Under the pieces are notes generated by a model. That model was not told where the DNA came from. It saw only the letters and a program-made list of their open reading frames with translations, and ran no database searches. The translations under genes were made by a program, and so were the position numbers. Below, in pieces: positions 1 to 7,691 of a DNA stretch of 22,699 nt (position 1 is its first letter; every line of letters begins with the position of its first letter). Source of the stretch: Ghiorsea sp. (GTDB lineage: Bacteria > Pseudomonadota > Zetaproteobacteria > Mariprofundales > Mariprofundaceae). The stretch is from contig JAJFLD010000147.1 in NCBI GenBank assembly GCA_021772875.1, positions 1 to 22,699 of the forward strand. The letters are read 5' to 3'.

Positions 1-128
1 GCTTGTATTTCTTTTCTGATTCGTGGCGTGGTCTTGGCGTTAGCATGCTGTATACTTCCCATAAATTAACTCCTGTTAGGAAATGATAACTGAAGCCATA
101 AGAATATGGAACTAAACAGATAAATAAT
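1..128. other. Left-edge sequence, upstream region of the first gene
   Basis: Two plus-strand frames are open from the window edge, one stopping at 67-69 and one at 84-86, and either could be the end of an upstream gene. With only 22-27 codons visible, neither can be chosen. The rest is AT-rich leader before the ATG at 129. I see no clear Shine-Dalgarno there and no convincing promoter or terminator. Confidence 0.3.
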
Positions 129-818
129 ATGAATACACAACTATTAACCCCTATTCGTTTTGGTTTGATTATGGGTATTGCTGCTTTGATATTTGGGGCA
201 CTTTGGGCTGCATATATCGCTACACATCATGAGCAATTGCATGGTGGGTTTGAAGCACAACAAGAAAACATGCAACAAACGCAGATGCATGAGATGATGC
301 AAGGCTTAAGCATGGATGACATGGATATGCATCATGCCGATGAAACCAATATACTTGCAAATCATCACCAACAAAATAGTGCGCATCATCATGCTGGTGG
401 ACATGAAGTTGAAGCACACAAAACCAGTGCGCAACATTCCCATTCGGGGTCTTTGGCAACAGATGCTATGCAACGTCTCATTCGTGGACATATCCATGCC
501 ATGGGTTTGGGTGTGCTGGTTTGTGTGTTGCTGTTGGTTGTTGCCTTTACAGGTTTAAAAGATGGTTGGAAAAAGGTGCTTGGATACAGCTTTGGTTTGG
601 GTGCTTTGGCTTACCCACCAGCGTGGATTATTATGGGTTTTCGAACGGTTGAGCTTGGTCCAGAAGCGGCTGAGGCAAGCATTATGTGGTTGTTTGCACC
701 TGCTGTGGGTTTGCTTTTAGTGTCTATGGTTGCCGTTTTTTTGGTCTTGGTGATTGAGCTGTTGCAGGCACAAAACAATAAAGTGTTTTCTTTTTTGTTT
801 GTACAAGATGTGGCGTAG
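129..818 (+). CDS. Four-helix membrane protein with His/Met-rich periplasmic loop
   Basis: I do not recognise this 229-residue protein. It shows four hydrophobic helices at about residues 10-32, 122-143, 150-172 and 186-213. The positive-inside rule (Arg10 before helix 1, Lys-rich 144-149 between helices 2 and 3) puts residues 33-118 in the periplasm. That loop and the start of helix 2 hold 17 histidines (pairs or triplets at 33-34, 68-69, 79-80, 86-88; last two at 121 and 123) plus a Met cluster at 48-67, which suggests binding of copper, nickel, zinc or a similar ion. The short motif GHIH opens helix 2, where it could hold a metal or heme; this is speculation. No strong ribosome-binding site precedes the ATG. 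It stands alone, about 100 bases before transaldolase on the same strand. The gene is probably real because the topology is coherent and the repeats are not simple-sequence DNA. Confidence 0.8.
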   Translation: MNTQLLTPIRFGLIMGIAALIFGALWAAYIATHHEQLHGGFEAQQENMQQTQMHEMMQGLSMDDMDMHHADETNILANHHQQNSAHHHAGGHEVEAHKTSAQHSHSGSLATDAMQRLIRGHIHAMGLGVLVCVLLLVVAFTGLKDGWKKVLGYSFGLGALAYPPAWIIMGFRTVELGPEAAEASIMWLFAPAVGLLLVSMVAVFLVLVIELLQAQNNKVFSFLFVQDVA

Positions 819-918
819 TGGTTTTGCGTGAGGGGTTACATTTGGAAAAGTATAAGTATAGGCTAAATTTTAACAGCTTGTGAAAGGTTTTAAAAATATT
901 GCGGCAAGAGGAGTAGAG

Positions 919-2031
919 ATGAGTAAAATCAGTCATATTGCAGATGCAGGGCAGTCTATTTGGTTGGATTATATCGATAGACATCTTCTTCGAAGTGGTG
1001 AGTTGCAGCAGATGATAACAGAAGATGGTATTCGTGGTGTAACCTCCAATCCAGCAATTTTTGAAAAAGCTATCCGAACCGACAAAGAATATGCCAGTGC
1101 GCTTCAGCACTTGGATGGTGGCACAGCCGCAGAAGCATTTGAACATATTGCCATTGCTGATATTTGTGCGGCGGCGGATGTATTGCAGCCCTTGTATCAG
1201 CAATCGTTGCGTAGAGATGGTTATGTTTCTTTGGAAGTATCACCAAAGCTTGCTCATGATGCAGTAGCGACAGTGAAACAAGCGCGGCGACTTTGGCAAG
1301 CAGTGAATCGAGAAAATTTGATGATTAAGGTACCCGCTACGGTTGAGGGCATGCAAGCGATAACACAGTTGATTAGCGAAGGTATTAATGTCAATGCCAC
1401 CTTGTTGTTTTCTCGGGCGATGTATGAGCGTACGGCTGAAGCGTTTTTGCTTGGGTTAGAGAAACGTTTGCATGGAGGCGCTGATGTGTCTGGGGTTGCA
1501 AGTGTTGCGAGTTTTTTTATCAGCCGTATTGATACAGCCGTAGATACCTTGCTTGAAACAAAGCTGGCGCAAACCAGCAACAAAGAAGAACAAACACTGT
1601 TGCATGGTTTGTTGGGCAAAGTGGCGATTGCCAATGCAAAACTTGCTTATGTGCATTATAAACAAGTCTTTTCTTCAGCGCGTTGGCAAGCGCTTGCTGA
1701 GCATGGGGCACAAAGTCAGCGTTTGTTATGGGCCAGCACAGGCACAAAAAATCCTGCGTATGCTGACACACTTTATATTGAGGAACTCATTGGCGCAGAT
1801 ACCGTGAATACTGCGCCACCAGCAACGTTGGCAGCTTTTCGGAAACATGGAGAAGTTCGCGCCAGCTTAGATGAAGATGTAGAAGGTGCGATGTTGCTGC
1901 TTAATCAGCTTCAAGCTGCGGGCATTGCTTTAGATGATACCACCGATCAATTGTTGGATGATGGCGTGCTCTTGTTTGCGCAAGCCTATGATAAGCTCTT
2001 GGCGGCTATTCAGGAGCATGGGTTTAGTTAG
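919..2031 (+). CDS. tal: Transaldolase (long, mycobacterial/cyanobacterial type)
   Basis: Transfers a dihydroxyacetone unit between sugar phosphates in the non-oxidative pentose phosphate pathway, in the cytoplasm. The 370-residue product has the family signature GVTSNPAIFEK at residues 40-50, VSLEVSP at 103-109, and the Schiff-base lysine in NLMIKVPAT (Lys137). Length and motifs match the long single-domain transaldolases rather than the shorter TalA/TalB form. The frame is open further upstream to 880, but the ATG at 919 has a good ribosome-binding site (AAGAGGAG at 906-913) and begins where family members begin. The gene is convergent with the PAP2 gene, leaving 57 bases between their stops. 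No paired pentose-phosphate gene is in the window, so what it is co-regulated with is unknown. Confidence 0.95.
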   Translation: MSKISHIADAGQSIWLDYIDRHLLRSGELQQMITEDGIRGVTSNPAIFEKAIRTDKEYASALQHLDGGTAAEAFEHIAIADICAAADVLQPLYQQSLRRDGYVSLEVSPKLAHDAVATVKQARRLWQAVNRENLMIKVPATVEGMQAITQLISEGINVNATLLFSRAMYERTAEAFLLGLEKRLHGGADVSGVASVASFFISRIDTAVDTLLETKLAQTSNKEEQTLLHGLLGKVAIANAKLAYVHYKQVFSSARWQALAEHGAQSQRLLWASTGTKNPAYADTLYIEELIGADTVNTAPPATLAAFRKHGEVRASLDEDVEGAMLLLNQLQAAGIALDDTTDQLLDDGVLLFAQAYDKLLAAIQEHGFS

Positions 2032-2088
2032 GCAGCATAAGTTTCTTAGATTTTCACCATGTGTAAAGTGTGTGTCCGATTTGGAATT

Positions 2089-2619
2089 TTACCAGGATTT
2101 AGCGATTTGCAAGCCATAATCATCGTTGTTTGCCGTAGGGCTGATATGAAATCCTTGGTAAGGTTTGGTAAAATAAAAGCTGCTTAGTGTGCCGATGAGT
2201 GCGCCAGCAAGCACGTCGGAGCCAAAATGTTTGTCGGCATAAATACGGCTATAACCCACAAACGCAGCACCGACATAAGCGGGTATGGCAGGTTTTAAGC
2301 CATAACGCTGATGGATAAATGCTGCCCCTTGAAATGCAGCGGAAGTATGGCCTGAGGGGAAAGAATGATTGCCACCATTGGGGCGTTTTCTATTGATACC
2401 GTATTTTAGGCCTTGGGTGATGCCAAAGGTGGTGAAAAAGGATTGATACATTTGCGTCTCACCCTTTTCATCATGCAAATACAATGTTGTGCCATAAGCA
2501 GTGCTAGGAATAAGTATTTGCAGAATATCACCTGCCACCTCAATATCACTTGCGGCTTTAGCTTGTTGCACCAAACTTAACAAACAAACAAATGATACGA
2601 TGAGGGACAAGCTTTTCAT
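2089..2619 (-). CDS. Exported PAP2-family phosphatase
   Basis: A small (176-residue) acid phosphatase of the PAP2 superfamily. All three catalytic motifs are present: K-x6-RP at residues 72-80, PSGH at 88-91 with the His acid, and SR-x5-H-x3-D at 124-135 with the nucleophilic His131. An N-terminal signal peptide (charged start, hydrophobic stretch to about residue 18, cleavage near Ala22) sends it to the periplasm. There is little room for the usual multiple helices, so it is more like the soluble or weakly membrane-associated class. Known relatives act on lipid phosphates such as phosphatidic acid or undecaprenyl pyrophosphate, or on soluble phosphomonoesters; the substrate cannot be told here. 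It starts 5 bases after the kinase gene with no clear ribosome-binding site, so translation is probably coupled. It is the last gene of the pmbA-kinase-PAP2 run. Confidence 0.9.
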   Translation of the reverse strand: MKSLSLIVSFVCLLSLVQQAKAASDIEVAGDILQILIPSTAYGTTLYLHDEKGETQMYQSFFTTFGITQGLKYGINRKRPNGGNHSFPSGHTSAAFQGAAFIHQRYGLKPAIPAYVGAAFVGYSRIYADKHFGSDVLAGALIGTLSSFYFTKPYQGFHISPTANNDDYGLQIAKSW

Positions 2620-2624
2620 ATTAT

Positions 2625-3608
2625 TTAAGCCAATAAACTCTTAATTTCTTCTTGGCTTAATGGTGCGGGTAAACGTGCGCCCAATTGGCTTACGATTTTT
2701 GCCGCAGCATGGCTCGCCAAATGACCAGCTTGTTTCCATGTTAAGCCGTTGGTGATGCCATACAACACACCAGCAGCATACATATCACCAGCACCCGTGC
2801 TGTCCACGGCTTTAATGGTGATGCCTTCAATGGCAATCACTTCACCCTGATGCATAATAATAGAGCCATTTTTGCCCAAAGTGAGAGCTACATTTGCGCA
2901 GTCTTTGTGGATGACATGGGCGGCATCAATGGGGTCTGCTTCACCAGTGAGTGCGCTTGCTTCATCTTCGTTGCAAAAGAGTAAGTCAACAGGCCCTTTA
3001 ATCAGCGCAAGAAACTCATCACGGCAAAAATTGATAAGGAAGGGATCAGAAATAGTGAGTGCTACTTTGACGTTGTGTTTTTTGGCAAGGTCAATGGCAT
3101 GCAAAGCTGCCTGTTTGGTGCTTTCGCCCGCAAACAAATAGCCCTCAATGTAAACATATTCGGCTTGTTTGAGCATAGCTTCATCAATATCAGCAGGGGC
3201 TAAAGTGGCGGACACACCTAAGTTGGTGAGCATGGTGCGTTGCGCATCGGGGGTAATGAGTACAACACAAGTGCCAGTGGCTTCATTGCTGGCTTGGGCA
3301 CCAAAATGGATGCCTAATTCACGCAATTCGCTGGCGTATTGTAAGCCGAAATTATCAGAACCTGTTTTACCACAGTAGCTTACAGTGCCGCCCATATCAG
3401 CAATACCAACAATGGTGTTGGCTGCAGAGCCACCTGAACAATAATTGATGTCGTGTTTGGTAAGTGCGGCTAATATTTTTTGCTGATCTGCCGTTTCTGT
3501 AAGCGTCATGATGCCTTTTTCGATATTGTTGGCGCTTAAAAAAGCATCATCGCATTGCACTTGTAAATCCATAATAGCGTTGCCCACGCCATACACATTG
3601 ATTGTCAT
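2625..3608 (-). CDS. PfkB-family kinase, adenosine-kinase-like
   Basis: A 327-residue cytoplasmic ribokinase/PfkB-family kinase. The N-terminal substrate-side motif GGSAANT lies at residues 59-65, and the C-terminal PfkB signature DSTGAGD lies at 269-275, with Asp275 as the expected catalytic base and the GAG anion hole before it. The N-terminus (GVGNAIMDL) and the stretch near 'ISDPF' match the bacterial adenosine-kinase-like subgroup, which phosphorylates adenosine or another nucleoside or sugar; substrate is not provable from sequence. Start supported by AAGGA about 9 bases upstream on the minus strand. It follows pmbA by 21 bases and precedes the PAP2 gene by 5, so the three are very likely one transcript. 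A kinase and a phosphatase side by side could both act on nucleotide or phosphate salvage, but the phosphatase is exported. Confidence 0.9.
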   Translation of the reverse strand: MTINVYGVGNAIMDLQVQCDDAFLSANNIEKGIMTLTETADQQKILAALTKHDINYCSGGSAANTIVGIADMGGTVSYCGKTGSDNFGLQYASELRELGIHFGAQASNEATGTCVVLITPDAQRTMLTNLGVSATLAPADIDEAMLKQAEYVYIEGYLFAGESTKQAALHAIDLAKKHNVKVALTISDPFLINFCRDEFLALIKGPVDLLFCNEDEASALTGEADPIDAAHVIHKDCANVALTLGKNGSIIMHQGEVIAIEGITIKAVDSTGAGDMYAAGVLYGITNGLTWKQAGHLASHAAAKIVSQLGARLPAPLSQEEIKSLLA

Positions 3609-3629
3609 ATTTATTATCCTTTTTTGTCT

Positions 3630-4994
3630 TTATTGACCCGCAATGGTCATGTTGGAAATAGCTAAACTTGGCACGGCCATAGAACCCAACCATGTGGCAT
3701 CATTGCCAAGGTGTGAGATATTGGCAAACATTTCTCTTAAATTACCAGCGATGGTGATTTCTTGAACTGGCTGGGTTAGTACACCATTTTCAATTAGGAA
3801 ACCCGCCGCACCACGAGAATAATCACCCGTCACACCGTTGATGCCAAATCCCATCAATTCGGTCACGAGTAGGCCATTTTGAATATCGTGAAAAATATCC
3901 GCTTGGGACATATCACCAGGGTTGAGAATCAAGTTGGATGTGCCAATACCAATGTCACCAGTTAAACCGCGACTAGCGTTGCCCGATGCTGGGATGCCAA
4001 GGCGTTTTGCAGCATACCTGTCTGTTAAAAAACCTGTCAAAACACCAGATTCAATAATATTTTTTGTGTTGCAGCGCGTACCTTCGCCGTCAAAAAGACG
4101 GTTTGCCATGCCTGAATCGTGATTTACATTTTCTTGCAGGGTAAAAAAATCGGGAAACAAAGATTGGCCAACATCGTGTTCTAAAAAGGAGCGTTTTTGC
4201 AGGACAGAGCGCCCATTGATGGCCGAAATTAAATGGCCAAGTATTGAAGTTGCAATACGTGGTTCAAACACAACAGGGCATGTACGGCTGCTGATGGCTT
4301 TGCTGCCTAGGCGAGCACAGGCGCGACGTGCAGCTTCTTCACCGATGCTTAAGGCATCGCGCAAATCATGGGCAGCAAAAGCACTGTGCCAAGCATAGTC
4401 GCGTTGCATTTTTTCGCCTTCACCTGCAATCACTGACACCGATAAAGATGCCGAAGAGCGCTGGTTGCCAGCAATGAAACCATCGCTGCTGGCGTAGGCT
4501 TTATAATCATCCCCAAAAGCTGCTGAGGCACCTTCGCTGTTGGCTATGTTTTTATCATAAGCAAGGGCAGTTGCTTCACAGCTGAGTGCTGCGGCTTTGG
4601 CAGCTTCGGTATCCCAGCCATGGGCAATATGAGGGTGTTCTTGTTGCCAAATGTCTAAATCTTGTTGGCTGGGGTGATTTGCTCCGATGGGGGGTACAAC
4701 ATCAGGGTCAGGCTCTGATATTTTTGCCATGTCGACCACCTGCTGAGCCAAAGCTTTCAAACCCGCATCCGATAAATCCGAAGAACTTGCCGAGGCAAAC
4801 GCCAAACCTTTGTTTGTTTCGACAAAACCACGCAATCCTATGCCTTGGGCATGTTCACCTTCAATGGTTTCGACCTTGCCATGGCGCACGCTGATGGATT
4901 CTCCAACACTGTTCACCGCAATAGCATCGGCATGTTTGGCACCGGCTAACCTAATATAATCAAGAAGCTGTGATGTTGTTTTATTCAAATTCAT
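3630..4994 (-). CDS. pmbA: PmbA/TldE family peptidase subunit
   Basis: The 454-residue product resembles PmbA (TldE) along its length: an N-terminal region around 'SVRHGKVETIEGEHAQGIGLRG', written here only as the short core GIGLRG (residues 52-57), and the C-terminal GVTGDYSRGAAGF block typical of the family. In the known TldD-TldE heterodimer, TldD carries the zinc-binding HExxxH and TldE does not; no such motif is seen here, as expected. The complex degrades unfolded peptides and matures modified peptides such as microcin B17. The partner tldD is not in the window. Minus-strand start has AAGGG 7 bases upstream. First gene of a run with the kinase and PAP2 genes. The 173-base gap upstream should contain its promoter. 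Confidence 0.93.
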   Translation of the reverse strand: MNLNKTTSQLLDYIRLAGAKHADAIAVNSVGESISVRHGKVETIEGEHAQGIGLRGFVETNKGLAFASASSSDLSDAGLKALAQQVVDMAKISEPDPDVVPPIGANHPSQQDLDIWQQEHPHIAHGWDTEAAKAAALSCEATALAYDKNIANSEGASAAFGDDYKAYASSDGFIAGNQRSSASLSVSVIAGEGEKMQRDYAWHSAFAAHDLRDALSIGEEAARRACARLGSKAISSRTCPVVFEPRIATSILGHLISAINGRSVLQKRSFLEHDVGQSLFPDFFTLQENVNHDSGMANRLFDGEGTRCNTKNIIESGVLTGFLTDRYAAKRLGIPASGNASRGLTGDIGIGTSNLILNPGDMSQADIFHDIQNGLLVTELMGFGINGVTGDYSRGAAGFLIENGVLTQPVQEITIAGNLREMFANISHLGNDATWLGSMAVPSLAISNMTIAGQ

Positions 4995-5110
4995 GGATTA
5001 ACCCTTATGTGCCGTCATCAAAGCAGAAACCCTAACGCCAAAGCTTGGTAATTGCAGCCTAGGCTAGAGCATAGGGATTATCAGCGTTTGTTAGCAACAA
5101 GGCTTGTCGC

Positions 5111-5136
5111 TATGCCACATGAAAATATATGGCATA
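5111..5136. repeat. Short inverted repeat in the pmbA-ompA-like gap
   Basis: TATGCCA at 5111-5117 is matched by TGGCATA at 5130-5136, with a further two pairs inside after one mismatch and a loop of about six bases. It lies downstream of the OmpA-domain gene and upstream of pmbA. No T-run follows on either strand, so it is not a standard intrinsic terminator; it may be an operator or an mRNA 3'-end hairpin. Confidence 0.4.
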
Positions 5137-5167
5137 CGAAGTTAGGAATTTGTTGATGTTTTAGAGT

Positions 5168-5845
5168 CTATTGAATGTTGTTGTTGGGTATGATTAGCAT
5201 TTCAACGCGACGATTGAGCTGTCGGCCTGAAGCTGTTTCATTGGTAGCACGAGGCTGTGTTTCACCACGGCCTTGTGTAGTAATACGTTGCGCTGCCACG
5301 CCTTTATCTTGTAAATGAAAAGCTACTGATTTTGCGCGACGTTCAGAAAGTGTTTGATTGCTTGCTTCTGAGCCTGAGCTATCAGTATGGCCAATAATTG
5401 TTACCGAAGAACGCGAATATTTAGCCAAAATATCAGCCACTTTGCTAAGTGTGTTGCCAAAAGCAGGTTTCATGGCGGATGAACCAGAATCAAAAGAAAC
5501 TTCAGAGTTCATCGTAATTTTAAGGTTTTCATTTTGCAGGCGTTCTATTTCAACTTGATTGGCAGCACGCTCAGTTTGCAGTTGCGCTTCAAATTCTGCT
5601 TGCTGCTTGTCCATGTAGGCGCCTGTGCCAGCACCCATCAGACCACCAGCTGCCGCACCTACAAGGCCACCGCGAAGAGCACCACCTGTGGGGTCATTTT
5701 TATGGCCGATGATTGCGCCAGCCACAGCACCAAGTGTGGCGCCAATGGCTGCATGTTGTTTGGTTTTGGCGTTGGGGTCGCCAGGTGTGGAGGCGCACGA
5801 TGTAGTCAATAAACTGATAGAAAGCATGATGATTATTTTTTTCAT
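5168..5845 (-). CDS. OmpA-domain lipoprotein with glycine-zipper segment
   Basis: Outer-membrane lipoprotein expected to tie the membrane to peptidoglycan. From the ATG at 5845 the product has 225 residues: signal peptide, lipobox LTTSC with lipidated Cys17, a glycine-zipper region at about 33-76 (repeated GAxxG spacing, normally membrane-embedded or oligomerising), a charged helical linker at 79-108, then the OmpA C-terminal domain at about 114-218. The peptidoglycan-binding residues of that domain are visible: HTDSSG with Asp155, LSERRAKSV with Arg170, and NRRVEM near the end. The frame runs upstream to an ATG at 5899, but the 5845 start has AGGA at good spacing and puts the signal peptide first. 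It sits between the epimerase-like gene (81-base gap) and pmbA on the same strand. YfiB/Pal-like architecture, but I do not assign a symbol. Confidence 0.92.
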   Translation of the reverse strand: MKKIIIMLSISLLTTSCASTPGDPNAKTKQHAAIGATLGAVAGAIIGHKNDPTGGALRGGLVGAAAGGLMGAGTGAYMDKQQAEFEAQLQTERAANQVEIERLQNENLKITMNSEVSFDSGSSAMKPAFGNTLSKVADILAKYSRSSVTIIGHTDSSGSEASNQTLSERRAKSVAFHLQDKGVAAQRITTQGRGETQPRATNETASGRQLNRRVEMLIIPNNNIQ

Positions 5846-5875
5846 AATTATATTCCTGTAAGGGGGGGTATTTTT

Positions 5876-5904
5876 ATTTTCAGGCCGAACACTAAACATA
5901 GCAA
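5876..5904 (-). promoter_or_regulatory. Weak sigma-70-like promoter for the OmpA-domain lipoprotein
   Basis: On the minus strand a -35-like TTGCTA (5899-5904) is spaced 17 bases from a -10-like GAAAAT (5876-5881). Both match the consensus at four of six positions. A run of seven G (plus strand, 5862-5868) follows before the ribosome-binding site. Confidence 0.25.
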
Positions 5905-5926
5905 GGTGTCATGGTGGCGATTTATA

Positions 5927-6823
5927 TCACGGTTTGTACGACTTAAGCAGTGAGGCTGCGGCCATTCTGAAGTTGGCATACTTTAAATGGGGTAATAACT
6001 GCTGGTGTAGTTGTTGATTGGATATGCGTTTATTATCAGCAAAAAAGCTGATGAACTTTGCCGACAATTGATGCTTGGCTTCTTCAGCAGATAACACAAT
6101 AGGAGCTGGTGCTCCCACCAAAGCAGCAAGTTCAGTGGCATAAGATGTATGGGAGCATGGCTCATCATCACAAAGGTTCAGTATTCGCCCAGAGCATGGT
6201 GAAGCCATGGCTGCCATCAGTGCTGCAACAATATCATCGATATGAATGCGGTTGGAATAATGTTCAGGTTGCCATTGTATGGTTTTGTAATTGCCTGCCA
6301 TCAACTTGCCAACAATATTTCGTTCATCGCCATAGATACCAGCAAGACGAAAGATCTCGACAGGCGCGTTGCTATTTAGCCATACGCTCTCTGCAAGTAG
6401 CCGTGCTTTACCACGTGTATGTGTTGCCTTGGGCGGTGTGGTTTCATCAATCCAATCACCAGAGCTATCGGCATAAACGCTGGTTGCTGACAAGTAAGCT
6501 GCCCACATCAAGGCGGGCATTTTGGTAAGTAGTGGTGCAACCCATGTGCCTTGGCTTGGGAAAGCAGCTTGCGCTTCATCATAGGATAAAGGGATGGAAT
6601 CGAGTAAGGCATCACAATCATTGAGCCATGCTTGAGGTAATAAGCTTGGGTTGTCCGTGCAGATGGCATCAACACCTAAATTTTGCAGCGGCATGACGTG
6701 TTTTGGATTGCGTACAGTCGCTTTAACTTCTATACCTTGCTTTAAACAGCTCTGGGCAAGCTTTGTGCCTACATATCCACAGCCTAAGATAAGTAAACAT
6801 GTTGGTGCGACATGGTGTTTCAT
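5927..6823 (-). CDS. NAD(P)-binding epimerase/dehydratase-like protein (YeeZ-like)
   Basis: A 298-residue extended short-chain dehydrogenase fold. The N-terminal Rossmann motif GCGYVG (residues 14-19) follows a hydrophobic strand, and the segment SATSVY followed by a GDWIDE stretch matches the NAD-dependent epimerase-like proteins related to E. coli YeeZ. The usual catalytic Tyr-x3-Lys is not intact: the lysine in TRGKAR is present but His takes the Tyr position, so the classical chemistry may be lost, as seems common in this subgroup. Substrate unknown. AAGGAG lies just upstream of the ATG. It is first of the minus-strand genes and is divergent from the tRNA gene, with 94 bases between them. 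Confidence 0.85.
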   Translation of the reverse strand: MKHHVAPTCLLILGCGYVGTKLAQSCLKQGIEVKATVRNPKHVMPLQNLGVDAICTDNPSLLPQAWLNDCDALLDSIPLSYDEAQAAFPSQGTWVAPLLTKMPALMWAAYLSATSVYADSSGDWIDETTPPKATHTRGKARLLAESVWLNSNAPVEIFRLAGIYGDERNIVGKLMAGNYKTIQWQPEHYSNRIHIDDIVAALMAAMASPCSGRILNLCDDEPCSHTSYATELAALVGAPAPIVLSAEEAKHQLSAKFISFFADNKRISNQQLHQQLLPHLKYANFRMAAASLLKSYKP

Positions 6824-6857
6824 TTGGGCTCCTTATGTTGCAGGGTTTATTTTCTCA

Positions 6858-6886
6858 TTGCCTAGACCATATATAGAAACTATCGT
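6858..6886 (+). promoter_or_regulatory. Promoter candidate for the tRNA-bolA-grxD unit
   Basis: TTGCCT (6858-6863) and TATCGT (6881-6886) are separated by exactly 17 bases, each matching consensus at four of six positions. The following bases GCGCCC form a GC-rich discriminator, a known feature of stable-RNA promoters under stringent control. The tRNA begins about 25 bases after the predicted start. A second A/T stretch TATATA at 6870-6875 is an alternative -10. Confidence 0.4.
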
Positions 6887-6917
6887 GCGCCCTTGTTGTG
6901 AGGCAACTCATGATTTC

Positions 6918-6994
6918 GGGCTCATGGCGCAACTGGTTAGCGCTACCGGCTCATAACCGGTTGGTTCTAGGTTCGAGTCCTAGTGAGCCCACCA
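6918..6994 (+). tRNA. tRNA with CAU anticodon (elongator Met, or Ile2)
   Basis: A full cloverleaf of 77 bases including an encoded CCA. Acceptor GGGCTCA pairs with TGAGCCC, the D stem is GCGC/GCGC, the anticodon stem is ACCGG/CCGGT around CTCATAA (anticodon CAT), and the T stem is CTAGG/CCTAG around TTCGAGT. It is not the initiator: the first pair is G-C rather than a mismatch, and the anticodon stem lacks the three G-C pairs. Met elongator and the TilS-modified Ile2 tRNA share this anticodon, and I cannot settle which it is by eye. It lies 40 bases before the bolA-like start. Confidence 0.95.
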
Positions 6995-7034
6995 AATTTA
7001 ATGGCATATTATGGCTAAGGAGCAGTGTTTAACA

Positions 7035-7280
7035 ATGAATAGTGTAAACCCTGAAACATTAAAGTCGTTGGTATGTCAGCATATTACCGATGCAAAAGTA
7101 GAAGTGCATTGTTATTCAGGTGATGATCACTTTGAAATGACTGTCATTTCTGCTGCTTTTGAAGGCAAGGCACGTGTGATGCGCCATAAAATGGTGTATA
7201 CAGCATTGGGTGACCATATGCGCGCGGCAGTGCATGCTTTGGCATTAAAAACATTTACGCCTCAGGAGGCAACATCATGA
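7035..7280 (+). CDS. BolA/IbaG-family protein
   Basis: Small (81-residue) BolA-fold protein: the core with VEVHCYSGDDHFEM, then the helix-turn segment 'ARVMRHKMVYTAL', ends with a conserved helix containing HALALKTF. The His-containing loop (HFEM) and the conserved Cys/His region are where BolA proteins meet a Grx4 partner to hold a [2Fe-2S] cluster. This gene overlaps grxD by four bases (ATGA), the classic bolA-grx4 pairing, so the role is very likely iron-sulfur delivery or iron sensing. The frame opens at an ATG at 7011, but the ATG at 7035 has AAGGAG at 7017-7022 upstream (spacing slightly long) and begins where family members do. Closer to E. coli IbaG than to BolA in size. Confidence 0.9.
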   Translation: MNSVNPETLKSLVCQHITDAKVEVHCYSGDDHFEMTVISAAFEGKARVMRHKMVYTALGDHMRAAVHALALKTFTPQEATS

Positions 7281-7615
7281 GTGATTCAATCCAAGATCAA
7301 ATCGCAGAAATTATCAAAAGTAATGACGTTCTGTTGTTCATGAAAGGCACGCCACAAATGCCGCAATGTGGTTTTTCACAGCGTGTTTGCGCCATTTTGA
7401 ACGAACAACAAGTGCCTTTTGCCGCGATTAATGTATTGCTTGACCCTGAAGTGCGTGAAGGCATTAAAGTATTTAGTGACTGGCCTACGATCCCTCAGCT
7501 TTATGTGAAAGGTGAATTTGTTGGTGGCTGCGACATTATAACTGAAATGCACGAAGACGGTGAGCTTGCAACTTTGTTGGCGCCTTTACAATCGGGTGAT
7601 TCGGCAACAGCGTAA
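7277..7615 (+). CDS. grxD: Monothiol glutaredoxin, Grx4 family
   Basis: 112-residue CGFS-type glutaredoxin that carries a bridging [2Fe-2S] cluster with glutathione and hands it to target proteins. Cys31 lies in CGFS (31-34), preceded by the family's MKGTPQMPQ stretch that binds glutathione; WPTIPQLYVKGEFVGGCD supplies the cis-proline and the glutathione-contacting GG-C-D. Length is normal for E. coli GrxD. Its start overlaps the end of the BolA-like gene, so the two are co-translated and probably form the known Grx4-BolA complex. Downstream a short T-rich hairpin (7618-7636) has its T-run in the loop and is not a convincing terminator. Confidence 0.96.
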   Translation: MSDSIQDQIAEIIKSNDVLLFMKGTPQMPQCGFSQRVCAILNEQQVPFAAINVLLDPEVREGIKVFSDWPTIPQLYVKGEFVGGCDIITEMHEDGELATLLAPLQSGDSATA

Positions 7616-7619
7616 CAAC

Positions 7620-7648
7620 TTGCTTTTTTTTCAAGTAAAAAGTATAAC
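7620..7648 (+). promoter_or_regulatory. Promoter candidate for the rpoN cluster
   Basis: TTGCTT (7620-7625) and TATAAC (7643-7648, five of six matches) are 17 bases apart. Transcription would start near 7655, leaving a leader of about 54 bases that contains the 15-base palindrome just before the rpoN start. Confidence 0.35.
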
Positions 7649-7691
7649 ACTGGTGTGAGTGTGCCTATTCAATCGATGATACTAATATTGC

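Noticed and set aside
1..86. Partial upstream gene at the left edge
   Set aside because: Two plus-strand frames are equally open for only 22-27 codons, so neither can be supported.
724..1203. 159-codon minus-strand open frame
   Set aside because: It overlaps the start of transaldolase and the end of the first gene and has low-complexity, Cys/His/Thr-rich content typical of a shadow frame.
5056..5065. 10-base palindrome AGCCTAGGCT upstream of pmbA as an operator
   Set aside because: Short, and CTAG-containing palindromes occur many times in the window; no promoter alignment supports it.
7618..7636. Intrinsic terminator after grxD
   Set aside because: ACTTG pairs with CAAGT but the T-run is in the loop instead of after the stem.
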